Source: Trebonia sp963774945
Lineage (GTDB): Bacteria; Actinomycetota; Actinomycetes; Streptosporangiales; Streptosporangiaceae
Assembly (NCBI GenBank): GCA_963774945.1
Contig: CAVZHA010000027.1
Span: 1,798,001-1,862,000 of the forward strand
Direction of reading: 5' to 3'
Length of the DNA: 64,000 nt
In this document: positions 1-8,173 of the stretch, piece after piece
How positions within the stretch are numbered: position 1 is the first letter of the stretch
How the letters are laid out: each line of letters opens with the position of its first letter
Notes under the pieces: generated by a model
The model's database searches: none
Seen by the model: the letters and a program-made list of their open reading frames with translations, nothing else
Told to the model about the DNA's origin: nothing
Made by a program: the position numbers and the translations under genes

Positions 1-164
1 CGAACTCCGCTTTGCCGTTGTGACTCGGGATCGCTAACGTAACGACGGCGGATCCGGGGGCCCAAGTAGAGAACGTGTCTGCCCGGGGAAGGCGGACACG
101 GTACCAACGGGTCCCCGGATCCCTCACTGGCGTTGGTTCGCGGTGTTTCGCGGGGGCGAGATTG
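1..164. other. left edge, no gene seen
   Basis: I see no supportable gene here. The segment lies downstream of the minus-strand ANTAR regulator and contains no obvious terminator hairpin. Open frames that cross it are antisense to the regulator. Confidence 0.5.
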
Positions 165-803
165 CTATTCAGACTTCTGTTCGGGTGTCTCGGCCTTGTC
201 GGCCTGGTCGGTTCCCGTGGTCGTGCTGAGCGTGCCCTCGATGACGGCCTCGGCGACCTTGCGCATGGTCAGCCGCCGGTCCATCGACGTCTTCTGGATC
301 CAGCGGAACGCCTGCGGCTCGGTCAGGCCGTGCTCGGACTGGAGCAGACCCTTGGCCCGGTCGAGCAGCTTGCGGACCTCGAGGCGGTCCTTGAGGGTGA
401 CGACTTCGGAGTCCAGCGCCTTGATCTCGCTGTAGCGGCTGACCGCCATCTCGATCGCGGGCACCAGGTCGGCCTTGGTGAACGGCTTCACCAGGTACGC
501 CATCGCGCCCGCGTCACGGGCGCGCTCGACCAGCTCGCGCTGCGAGAACGCGGTCAGGATGACCACCGGGGCGATCCGCTCGGCGGCGATCCGCTCGGCG
601 GCCGAGATCCCGTCGAGGACCGGCATCTTCACGTCGAAGATGGCCAGGTCGGGCCGGAGGCTGGTGACCTTCTCGATCGCAGTCTCGCCGTCGGCCGCCT
701 CGGCGACCACCGAGTAGCCCTCCTCTTCGAGCATCTCCTTGAGATCGAGGCGGATCAGCGCCTCATCTTCCGCAATAACGACACGCAACGCATTCTGGCT
801 CAC
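165..803 (-). CDS. pdtaR: ANTAR-domain response regulator (PdtaR type)
   Basis: A 212-residue cytoplasmic response regulator. The N-terminal receiver (about residues 7-120) shows the acidic pocket VVIAEDEALIRLD, the phosphoacceptor in AIFDVKMPVLDG and the conserved K in YLVKPF. A linking helix leads to an ANTAR RNA-binding domain (about 135-195, with LLDRAKGLLQSEHGLTEPQA). The GTG at 803 is chosen because it directly precedes the receiver; the open frame upstream has no homology. Members of this family act as antiterminators on RNA hairpins after phosphorylation, PdtaR/PdtaS in mycobacteria being the model. No partner kinase is in the window. The frame is intact, with TAG at 165. It lies on the far side of the tRNA and LAGLIDADG pair from pyk, as its Streptomyces counterpart lies near pyk. 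Confidence 0.9.
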   Translation of the reverse strand: MSQNALRVVIAEDEALIRLDLKEMLEEEGYSVVAEAADGETAIEKVTSLRPDLAIFDVKMPVLDGISAAERIAAERIAPVVILTAFSQRELVERARDAGAMAYLVKPFTKADLVPAIEMAVSRYSEIKALDSEVVTLKDRLEVRKLLDRAKGLLQSEHGLTEPQAFRWIQKTSMDRRLTMRKVAEAVIEGTLSTTTGTDQADKAETPEQKSE

Positions 804-872
804 GCAGCAGAGCCTACCGTGACCCGGTAGATTGATTACCGAGCGCCGTCCCGTAACGGGCCGGTCGCCAAC

Positions 873-947
873 GCCCCGGTACCCCAATTGGCAGTAGGGA
901 GCGGCCTCAAACACCGCAAAGTGTGGGTTCGAGTCCCACCCGGGGCA
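873..947 (+). tRNA. tRNA, anticodon CAA (Leu by anticodon), short variable arm
   Basis: The acceptor stem GCCCCGG (873-879) pairs with CCGGGGC (940-946). The T arm is GTGGG-TTCGAGT-CCCAC (923-939). The D arm carries AATTGGCAGTA. The anticodon arm GCGGC-CTCAAAC-ACCGC (901-917) has one C-A mismatch closing the loop and gives anticodon CAA at 908-910. The discriminator is A and CCA is not encoded. The oddity is the 5-nt variable region, whereas leucine tRNAs normally have a long class II variable arm. It could be a divergent or minor tRNA-Leu. The cloverleaf itself is convincing; the amino acid identity is less so. Confidence 0.75.
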
Positions 948-977
948 CTTATCATCGCAGGTCAGCAGCCTAAAGCC

Positions 978-992
978 GAAAATGTCAGTGGT
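978..992 (+). promoter_or_regulatory. 15-bp element repeated before both LAGLIDADG genes (copy 1)
   Basis: GAAAATGTCAGTGGT occurs here and again at 1840-1854, in each case exactly 18 nt before the ATG of a homologous gene. Sequence between the element and the start (ending TTTCATG) is also similar. It could be a promoter or operator, or the conserved edge of a duplicated mobile unit. Confidence 0.45.
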
Positions 993-1010
993 GGGCGGCA
1001 TCATGGTTTC

Positions 1011-1781
1011 ATGTACCGTCCCGAGGTTCGACAGCAGGCTTTGGCGCTCATGAGCAGCGGCCACAGCCTCCGCTCGATCAGTCTGTCGATGCGCATCAAC
1101 CGATCGACGCTCCGTGAGCGGCGTGATTATCCTGAGAAAGCCCAACGCTCAGGGGCGTCCTGTCCGCGCTGCGCTGACGTAGTTGCTCTGCCGGAGCCAT
1201 CCGCTGACTATGCGTACCTTCTGGGCCTTTATCTTGGCGACGGCTGCATTTCCGTGGCAGGCGACCGGGCCAAAGGCGTCTGGAAGCTCCGTATCTTCTG
1301 CGCGGACGCCTGGCCCGGGCTGGTCGAGGAGTGCGCAGAAGCTATGCGGGCGATTCGGCCCGAGAACAAGGTCATGAGGGTTCAGTGTCAGGGATGCACC
1401 GAAGTAGTGAGCTGCTCACGACACTGGCCCTGCCTGTTTCCCCAGCACGGGGCGGGCAAGAAGCACCTGCGCAAGATCGAGCTCGCTGAGTGGCAACAGG
1501 TCATCGTGGAGCGCTACCCGGGAGAGTTCGCTCGCGGGCTTCTGCACTCAGACGGGTATCGAGGGCTCAACCGCGTCCGGGCCACGCTGGAGAGCGGCGA
1601 GCGCTGGTACGAGTATCCGCGGTATCTGTTCGTGAACGAGTCCGCGGACATCCTTCGGTTGTGCGGTCAGACGCTGGACCAATTGGGGGTGGAGTGGCGG
1701 TACTCGAAGCCGAACACGATCTCGGTGGCGAAGCGCGATGCGGTGGCGCGGCTGGACGAGTTCGTCGGGCCTAAGTACTGA
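1011..1781 (+). CDS. HTH and LAGLIDADG-type endonuclease-like protein, copy 1
   Basis: A 256-residue intact protein. Residues about 1-45 form a short helix-turn-helix (HSLRSISLSMRINRSTL). A CPRC segment follows, then the LAGLIDADG-like motif YLLGLYLGDGCIS. A C-terminal half with FARGLLHSDGYRG could be a second, degenerate motif. Related proteins recur widely in actinobacteria, and this architecture is known from homing endonucleases, but I know of no activity shown for this family. The ATG at 1011 is chosen because the downstream paralogue starts at the equivalent place. It begins 63 nt after a tRNA, a usual docking place for mobile genes. It could equally be a domesticated DNA-binding regulator. 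Confidence 0.7.
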   Translation: MYRPEVRQQALALMSSGHSLRSISLSMRINRSTLRERRDYPEKAQRSGASCPRCADVVALPEPSADYAYLLGLYLGDGCISVAGDRAKGVWKLRIFCADAWPGLVEECAEAMRAIRPENKVMRVQCQGCTEVVSCSRHWPCLFPQHGAGKKHLRKIELAEWQQVIVERYPGEFARGLLHSDGYRGLNRVRATLESGERWYEYPRYLFVNESADILRLCGQTLDQLGVEWRYSKPNTISVAKRDAVARLDEFVGPKY

Positions 1782-1839
1782 CGTCCGAGCCGAGCGCTGA
1801 ACGTCTGACTCATATTATCGCATCTCATAGGATTTTATC

Positions 1840-1854
1840 GAAAATGTCAGTGGT
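1840..1854 (+). promoter_or_regulatory. 15-bp element repeated before both LAGLIDADG genes (copy 2)
   Basis: Identical to 978-992 and again 18 nt before the ATG of the following gene. The preceding 60 nt are unusually A+T rich for this genome (CATATTATCGCATCTCATAG). Confidence 0.45.
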
Positions 1855-1872
1855 ACGCTGGATGATGATTTC

Positions 1873-2636
1873 ATGCACCCACAGGCAACCGTAGACAGGG
1901 CACGGCAACTGTCCCAGCAAGGCCTGATCGACCGCGTAGTTGCCCAGCACGTCGGCGTGTCGATCGGCGCCGTCCAAAAGTGGCGTACCGGCATCCGGCG
2001 AGCTCCCGGTACCGCTAAGTCTGGCTGTCCGCGCTGCGATGGCGACCCGCTCGACGGGCGCGCTTACTCGTACCTCCTGGGTCTATACCTGGGCGACGGT
2101 TGTATCTCCCGGGGAAGCACCCGCAAGAAGGACGTATGGAAGCTCTCCATCGCCTGCGCCGACGCCTGGCCGGACTCATCCAGGAGTGCGCGCGGGCCAT
2201 CCAGGCGGTACGGCCCGACAACAAGGTCCTGATGGTTCAGCGTCTCGGCTGCACCGAAGTGAAGGGCTATTCCCGCCACTGGCCCTGCCTCTTCCCGCAG
2301 CACGGGCCGGGAAAGAAACATCTAAGGAAGATCGAGCTTGCCGAGTGGCAGAGGGCCATCGTGGATCGCTACCCAGGAGAGTTCGCTCGGGGGCTCCTCC
2401 ATTCGGACGGCTGCCGTGGGCTCAACCGGGTACGGCGGGTACTGCCGAGCGGCGAGCGGTGGTATGAGTATCCGCGCTATCTGTTCGGCAACGAGTCAAA
2501 AGATATCCTTGCGCTCTGCGGTGAGACGCTGGACCGGTTGGGGGTGGAGTGGCGTTACTCGAGGCCGAACACGATCTCGGTCGCGAAGCGGGACGCGGTG
2601 GCGCGGCTGGATGAGTTCGTCGGGCCCAAGTACTGA
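1873..2636 (+). CDS. HTH and LAGLIDADG-type protein, copy 2 (frameshifted)
   Basis: A tandem paralogue of the preceding gene, with the same order of domains: N-terminal HTH (VAQHVGVSIGAVQKW), CPRC, YLLGLYLGDGCIS and a nearly identical C-terminus ending DEFVGPKY. Aligning the DNA with copy 1, one C is missing near 2170, where copy 1 reads GGCCCGGGCTG and copy 2 reads GGCCGGACTC. The reading frame changes there, and the second half continues in another frame to the TGA at 2634. The N-terminal HTH differs much more than the rest, so the two copies may recognise different sites. The break may be a sequence error. Confidence 0.65.
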
Positions 2637-2643
2637 CGTGGTG

Positions 2644-3207
2644 CTAGCCCTCGCGGGTGATCCTCAGCTCGGTCCACGCGCCCAGGTTGATCCGGTCGCC
2701 GTCACGGAGCGGCACGATCTCGCGGCGGGGGATCTCGCTGCCGTTGACCAGCGTTCCGTTGGCCGATCCAGGATCGACGACGGACCAGGAACCGTCCGCG
2801 GCCTCGAGGAGCACCGCATGCACGCGGGACACGCCCGGGTCGGACGGGGGCCCGCTCAGGTCGATCTCGGGGTCGATGCCGCTGTGCGCGCTGAGCCGCC
2901 CGACCCGGACCTCGGCGCCCGCCAGCTGGAACCGCCGCTGCGGGCAGTGCACGGGGAAGCCGATGCCGCTGGCGCCAGGGCGGCTCGACGCCTGCACGCT
3001 GTCGTAGTAGTCGCGGTCGGCGCTCGCCACGGCGATCCAGGCGGCTCCGCTGGGCGTGCTCGGCCGGGGTGCCTGCGGCGCGTGGACTACCGGCCTGGGG
3101 ACGGTCGGGGGGGCGGCCCCGCGATCGTCCATTGGGCCAATCGCGAAACCGCACACATCGCAGAAGTCGTCGTCGGACGACTCGTGTCCGGACGGGCAGG
3201 TCGCCAT
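2644..3207 (-). CDS. zinc-ribbon FHA-domain protein
   Basis: A 187-residue soluble protein, intact. An N-terminal C4/H8/C16/C19 ribbon (MATCPSGH...FCDVCG) is followed by a proline-rich linker, an unassigned segment with ADRDYYDSV, and a C-terminal FHA domain (about 95-185) with VRVGR, GVSRVHA and GSANGTLVNG. FHA domains bind phosphothreonine peptides, so this is a likely reader of Ser/Thr kinase signalling. It lies 48 nt after the PP2C gene at 3256-4197 in the same direction. Its close relative at 7399-8171 sits in the PknG run. It lacks the N-terminal phospho-threonine motif typical of GarA/OdhI, so it is not a simple equivalent. Confidence 0.85.
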   Translation of the reverse strand: MATCPSGHESSDDDFCDVCGFAIGPMDDRGAAPPTVPRPVVHAPQAPRPSTPSGAAWIAVASADRDYYDSVQASSRPGASGIGFPVHCPQRRFQLAGAEVRVGRLSAHSGIDPEIDLSGPPSDPGVSRVHAVLLEAADGSWSVVDPGSANGTLVNGSEIPRREIVPLRDGDRINLGAWTELRITREG

Positions 3208-3255
3208 CTCATCGCCCCGCCGACAAGCCTGGGACTTCCTTTATCCGATAAATGG

Positions 3256-4197
3256 TCATTTGGGCGGAAATGGGATCAGGACCACCGTGATGTTGTCGAG
3301 GCCGCCCGAGTCGATGGCGAACTTGACGAGGTCGGCGGCGGCGTCGAGCGGGCGCTCGAGCGCGGCGGGCATCGCCATGACGGCCAGTTCGGCCGCCTCC
3401 TGGCGGTAGTTCCACAGGCCGTCGGAGCAGACCAGCAGCACGCCCGGGCCGGTCGGGGTGAACTGTTCGAGGTGCGCAAGCGGGTCGGGCAGGTCGGCCC
3501 CGAGCCAGCGGGTGATCACGTGGGCCTGCGGTGACGCCATCGCGTCGTCCATCGACGCCAGGCCCGCCGCGACCATCTCCTCGGCCAGCGAGTCGTCCCT
3601 GGTGATCCGCCTCGACCCGCCGGTGATGTCGATCGTGTCGTTCGGGCCGCCGCGGGCCAGCCCGTCGGCCGCGAGCCAGTAGGCGCGGCTGTCGCCGAGC
3701 CAGCAGATCGTGATCAGCTCCTGGCTGACCACGGCGGACACGTAGGTGGCGGCGGGCGCCCCGTCGGCGCCGACCAGCCCGGCCAGCGCCCGTGCGGCGG
3801 CGTTGACCGCCGCCAGCGACGCCTCGGCCGGGTCGTCGCCCCGCTGGACGCCCTCGGCCAGCAGCTTCATCCCGGTCCGGACCGCCGTCAGCGACGCCTC
3901 GTCCGGGCGCGGCGCCGAGGAAACCCCGTCGGAGACGATCGCGACCGCCACCTGGCCGGCGGCGGTCGGCACGACCGCGATGTGGAACGCGTCCTCGTTC
4001 CGGTGGTGGCGCAGGCCCCGGTCGCTGACGCCGACGACCTGACCGAGATCCTTCTCCACGTGGTCGGCGTTGATGACCAGCGGCTGGCCGCACGATGTGC
4101 AGCGGCCATCGGGGCCGGCGAGGACCGGCTCACCAGAGTCGGCCGAACACGCCGGGCACTGCCTCGCGCCTGGCGAATCATCTCGCGACGTGCTCAT
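3256..4197 (-). CDS. PP2C-family Ser/Thr phosphatase with N-terminal zinc ribbon
   Basis: A 313-residue intact protein. A C14-C17/C33-C36 ribbon is followed by a PP2C fold. Metal-ligand motifs are RNEDAFH near the start, IVSDGVSS, GDSRAYWL, CSDGLWNY and GLDNITVVL. No membrane segment is visible, so it is probably cytosolic. It would remove phosphate from Ser/Thr-phosphorylated proteins. It lies upstream of and probably cotranscribed with the FHA gene at 2644-3207. It is a paralogue of the phosphatase at 9484-10500 and shares long near-identical blocks around MASPQAHVITRWLGADLP, so one pair probably arose from the other. Confidence 0.88.
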   Translation of the reverse strand: MSTSRDDSPGARQCPACSADSGEPVLAGPDGRCTSCGQPLVINADHVEKDLGQVVGVSDRGLRHHRNEDAFHIAVVPTAAGQVAVAIVSDGVSSAPRPDEASLTAVRTGMKLLAEGVQRGDDPAEASLAAVNAAARALAGLVGADGAPAATYVSAVVSQELITICWLGDSRAYWLAADGLARGGPNDTIDITGGSRRITRDDSLAEEMVAAGLASMDDAMASPQAHVITRWLGADLPDPLAHLEQFTPTGPGVLLVCSDGLWNYRQEAAELAVMAMPAALERPLDAAADLVKFAIDSGGLDNITVVLIPFPPK

Positions 4198-4273
4198 ATC
4201 CCCGCTCCTGTCCGCCGGCGGCGTGTCCCGCTCGCCAGGACATTAGCCTATGTCCACGAGGGTCGGGACGCCA

Positions 4274-4316
4274 TTTTTTGCCTATTGCAAAGGCTTTTTC
4301 GATTGGCAGGCAAAAA
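4274..4316 (-). terminator. A/T-flanked hairpin downstream of pyk
   Basis: TTTTTTGCCT (4274-4283) and AGGCAAAAA (4308-4316) form an inverted repeat with T and A tracts on the outside. It lies in the 157-nt gap after the pyk stop and before the next minus-strand start. The shape suits an intrinsic terminator for pyk and is one of few in this G+C-rich window. Confidence 0.5.
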
Positions 4317-4354
4317 CCGGGCCGATCCGGATAAGACCGGAACCGTGCCTCCGA

Positions 4355-5796
4355 TCACGGATAGGGCAGGTTGATGGCGTCGCCGATGCGGTGCACGCGC
4401 AGCGCGTTGGTCTTGCCCGGGCTGCCGGGCGGGCTGCCCGCCACGATGACGATCTTGTCGCCGATCGCGCACCGGTTGAGTCTCGACCAGGGACGAGTCG
4501 ACCGCGTGCACCATCTCGTCGGTGTGGTACACCGTCGGGACGATGAACGTCTCGACGCCCCAGGTGAGGGCGAGCTGGCTGCGGGTGGCCGGGTCGGTGG
4601 TGAACGCCAGCAGCGGGATCGGCGAGCGGTACCTGGCCAGGCGGCGCGCGGTCTCGCCGGTCATCGTGAACGCGACCAGGGCCTTGGCGCCGACGATCGC
4701 GCCGACCTCGGCGGCGGCGCGGGCGATCGCGCCGCCGGTGGTGGTCGGCATCCGGGACAGGTGGTGCTCCGCGACGCAGCGAGCTCTCCTCGGCCGCGAC
4801 GATGATCCGGCTCATGGTGGCGACCGTCTCGATCGGGTAGGCGCCCACGCCGGTCTCGGCCGAGAGCATCACCGCGTCCGCGCCGGCCGAGACCGCGCCC
4901 GCCACGTCGGAGACCTCGGCCCGGGTCGGCCGGGGCGCGTTGATCATCGACTCGAGCATCTGGGTGGCGACGATGACCGGGCGGGCCCGCTCCCGGGCGA
5001 GCTTGATCGCCCGGGTCTGCACCGTGGGCACCTGCTCGAGCGGGAGCTCGACGCCGAGGTCGCCGCGGGCCACCATGATGCCGTCGAACGCGTCCACGAT
5101 GTCCGGCAGGAACTCGACCGCCTCCGGCTTCTCGATCTTGGCGATGAGCGGCACCCCGGTCCGGCCGCAGTCGTTCATGATCTTCCGCGCGAGCTGGGCG
5201 TCGTCCGGGCTGCGGACGAAGGACATCGCGACCATGTCCACGCCGGTCGCCAGCGCCCAGCGCAGGTCGGCCTCGTCCTTCTCGGTCAGCGCGGGGGCGC
5301 TGACCTTGACGCCCGGCAGGTTGATGCCCTTGTGGTTGGAGATCTTGCCGCCGACGACGACCCTGGTCCGCACCCGGTCGCCGCTCACGCCGATGACGTC
5401 GAGCTGGACGTTGCCGTCGTCGATCAGGATCCGGTCGCCGATCCGCACGTCGTCGGGCAGCCCCTGGTAGGTGGTCGAGCCTCACGGTTCCGGTCGCCGG
5501 GGACGTCCTCGGTGGTGATCGTGAACTCGTCGCCGGCGGCGAGCCGGACCGGCCCGTCGGGGAAGTCGCCGAGGCGGATCTTCGGCCCCTGCAGGTCGGC
5601 CAGGATGCCGACGGCACGGCCGGTTACGTCGCTCCCGGCCCGCACCCGCTGGTACGACGTCAGATGGTCGGCCTGGCGTGCCGTGGCTCATGTTGAGCCT
5701 GGCGACGTCCATGCCCGCGCTGATCAGCGCGGTTATCTGCTCCTGGCTCGATGTGGCAGGCCCGAGTGTGCAGACAATCTTCGCCCGGCGGCTCAT
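4355..5796 (-). CDS. pyk: pyruvate kinase (frameshifted)
   Basis: Catalyses phosphoenolpyruvate plus ADP to pyruvate plus ATP, the last step of glycolysis. The N-terminus MSRRAKIVCTLGPATSS, the LNMSHG motif, GILADLQGPKIRLG, the active-site block IAKIEKPEAVEF with MVARGDLGVELP, and MLSAETGVGAYP are all present in order. The C-terminus ends in GDAINLPYP with TGA at 4355. About 480 residues agrees with the family. The reading frame changes near 5679, 5478, 4785 and 4478, each explained by one base, while similarity runs on. I infer sequencing errors rather than a dead gene. Confidence 0.9.
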
Positions 5797-5976
5797 CGCT
5801 GATCCCCTTCCAGTGGTCTATACCACCCTAGCCGATCCTGCGACGTGGGTGATCGGGGTCACAGAAGGTTCACACGTCGGTCGCTCAATCGCCGCCCGCA
5901 AACAGCGCGTAGGCCCTAACGAGACCCTAACGGCGCGCGCCTCCACAAAACCGCCCGTCGGCGTAGTTTCTAACCG

Positions 5977-7359
5977 ATGTCCACGCCAGCCAGGATCAGG
6001 AACGGCGCGGTGGCAGCAGTGGCGCTCGCGTGCTGCCTTGCCGCTGTGATCGCCGTCGCGTCCGGCGCGCTCGGCGGCCAGTTTCAGGCGATCGGAAACC
6101 GCGACGCGCCGACGGTCGACTCGACGACCGGCCTGTACTTCTCCCTCAACGACATGGACGCGCAGGTCGCGAACGTCCTGCTGGTCGGGGGCGATGCCAC
6201 CCTCGCCGCCGACCGGTCGCAGGACCTGGCCATCTACGGCAGCGACCGCGCGACCGCCGACGCGGACCTGACGCAGGCGCTGGCCAGCGAGGACGGCAAC
6301 GCCGCGGCGCAACGCGAGCTCAGGTCGGTTCTCGACGGAGTCGGCCAGTACGAGGCCCTGGCGGCCGACGCGCTGCTCACCGACCAGCAGGCGCGCAGCT
6401 CCGTCGGCCGGGCCCCCGCCGCCTCACTCGCCTACTACCAGCAGGCGACCGACCTCATGCAGACCACCATCCTGCCCTCGGTCTCCTCGCTCACCGCCGT
6501 CAGCGCGTCCGAGCTGAACGCCAGCTACACCGACGGCACGTCGACGGCGTGGACCACGGCCGGCGTGGTCATCGCCGTCGGCGTGGCGCTGATCGCCGTC
6601 CTGGTGGCGCTCCAGCTCTACCTGTCAGCCCGCTTCCGGCGGCTGGTGAACCCCGCGCTCGCCGCCGCGACGCTGGTCGCGGTCGCCCTCGTGATCACGG
6701 CGGCGACTCGGCTCTCGGCCGAGGCGGGTCACCTGAAGGTGGCCAAGCAGGACGCCTTCGACTCCATCCTCGCCCTCACCCAGGCACGCGCGGTGAGCTA
6801 CGACGCCAACGCGGACGAGAGCAGGTACCTGGTCGACCCGGCCCGCGCCGCGCAGTACCAGCAGGCGTTCCTCGCCAAGTCGCAGCAGCTCGCCGACGTC
6901 GGGAACGTCGGCATCTTCGGCTACGACGCGGCGCTCGCCAACGACATCCGCGCCTACGACGGCGACAACAGCGACGTGCGGTTCGGCGGCTACCTGGGCG
7001 CGGAGTTCCGCAACATCACGTTCCCTGGCGAGCGGGCGGCGGCGGTCCGCACGCTGCTGGCCTACCAGGTCTACGAACGGGACGACAGGAAACTGCGCGC
7101 GCTGGCGAAGACGAACCTGGCGGCCGCGGTCGCGTTCGACATCGGGACCGCCCCCGGGCAGTCCGACGCGGCGTTCAACACCTACGACGCGGACCTGTCG
7201 TCGGTCATCGCCATCAACTCGGCCGCCTTCGCCGACGCGATCCAGGCGGGCCAGGGCGACACCGCTCCATGGAACCTCGCGTTGCCGGTGGCAGGCGCGG
7301 CGCTGCTCGCCGCGCTGGTGCTGGCCGGCGTCCGGCCGCGGCTGGCCGAATATCACTAA
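5977..7359 (+). CDS. GlnX-like four-helix membrane protein (paralogue)
   Basis: A 460-residue intact integral membrane protein. TM1 is at about residues 9-32, a pair of helices at about 191-245 and a last helix at about 432-452. Two extracytoplasmic Ala-rich helical regions lie between them. It resembles the gene at 15251-16596 in length, helix plan and the final R-R/P-R-L-x-E-Y tail. GlnX in mycobacteria and corynebacteria is a membrane partner of GlnH and PknG in amino-acid sensing; function here is inferred from that context. It faces the kinase run convergently, 39 nt from the FHA stop. No good Shine-Dalgarno sequence precedes the ATG. Confidence 0.6.
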   Translation: MSTPARIRNGAVAAVALACCLAAVIAVASGALGGQFQAIGNRDAPTVDSTTGLYFSLNDMDAQVANVLLVGGDATLAADRSQDLAIYGSDRATADADLTQALASEDGNAAAQRELRSVLDGVGQYEALAADALLTDQQARSSVGRAPAASLAYYQQATDLMQTTILPSVSSLTAVSASELNASYTDGTSTAWTTAGVVIAVGVALIAVLVALQLYLSARFRRLVNPALAAATLVAVALVITAATRLSAEAGHLKVAKQDAFDSILALTQARAVSYDANADESRYLVDPARAAQYQQAFLAKSQQLADVGNVGIFGYDAALANDIRAYDGDNSDVRFGGYLGAEFRNITFPGERAAAVRTLLAYQVYERDDRKLRALAKTNLAAAVAFDIGTAPGQSDAAFNTYDADLSSVIAINSAAFADAIQAGQGDTAPWNLALPVAGAALLAALVLAGVRPRLAEYH

Positions 7360-7398
7360 GTCAACATCCATCACACCGAACGGACCGGGCGCCTGTCT

Positions 7399-8171
7399 CT
7401 AGCCGCTGGTGACCGTGAGCGCGGTCCAGGCGCCGAGGTGGATCACATCGCCGTCGCGCAGCGGGACGGATTCGCCCGCCGGGATCTCGTCGCCGTTGAC
7501 CAGCGTGCCGTTCGCTGACCCGGGATCGACGACGGACCAGGTGCCGTCGGGAGCCCCGACGAGCACCACGTGCAGGCGCGACACGCCGGGGTCGGCGGGC
7601 GGGCCGGTCAGGTCGATCTCCGGGTGGATGCCGCGGGACTCGCTGCGCCGCCCGACGCGAACCTCGGTCCCGGCCAGGCGGAACCGCCGTTCCGGGCAGT
7701 ACGCGGGGAATCCGATCGCGGCGGCGTCCGGGCCGCCTGCGTCCTGGACGCTGTCGTAGTAGGCGCGGTCGGCCGTCACCACGATGGCCCAGGCGGCGCC
7801 GTTGGGCGTGGTCGGCGATGGGGTTGGCGCGGACGGTGCGATCAGCGGCGGCGGACCGGTCGGCGGGGGCGGTTCGGCTTGCCGGCAGCGTCGCGGTCTG
7901 CGGGATAGCCGGGTCGGCACCGGTGGTGCCGGTGGTGCCCGCTCCGGCGGCATTGAAGTCGAAGCCGCACGACTCGCAGAACTGGCCGACCCGCGGGACG
8001 CCGCAACGCGGGCAGGCCGCCTTCGGCGGGACTGACGCCACCGGGTGCCAGATCGGGCGTCGACCCGGCTGCCTGGGTGAACGGGGTGAGCACGGCGGTG
8101 CCGATCAGCGCGCCGCAGACGTCGCAGTAGTCGTCACTGGCCGACTCGTGGCCGGACGGGCAGGTCGCCAT
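7399..8171 (-). CDS. double zinc-ribbon FHA-domain protein (frameshifted)
   Basis: The last gene of the PknG run, beginning 2 nt after the VWA stop. The N-terminus MATCPSGHES...YCDVCG is a ribbon nearly identical to that of the gene at 2644-3207. A second ribbon follows (ACPRCG...FCESCG), then a Pro/Ala linker and a C-terminal FHA domain with VRVGRRSES, GVSRLHV and GSANGTLVNG. About 257 residues. The frame shifts near 8042 and again near 7860, both times with similarity continuing. Likely role: phosphothreonine reader for the adjacent kinase and phosphatase. This is inferred from domains and position. Confidence 0.8.
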
Positions 8172-8173
8172 CG

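Noticed and set aside
873..947. Selenocysteine or opal suppressor tRNA (anticodon TCA by shifting one base)
   Set aside because: The shift destroys the anticodon stem, and the acceptor is not the 8-bp selC form. No selA or selB is seen.
888..1010. Longer N-terminus for the first LAGLIDADG-type gene, starting inside the tRNA
   Set aside because: It would translate the tRNA gene. The paralogue supports a start at 1011.
2644..3207. Direct equivalent of GarA/OdhI
   Set aside because: It has an FHA domain but a zinc ribbon replaces the N-terminal phospho-threonine motif, so only a broader reader role is supported.
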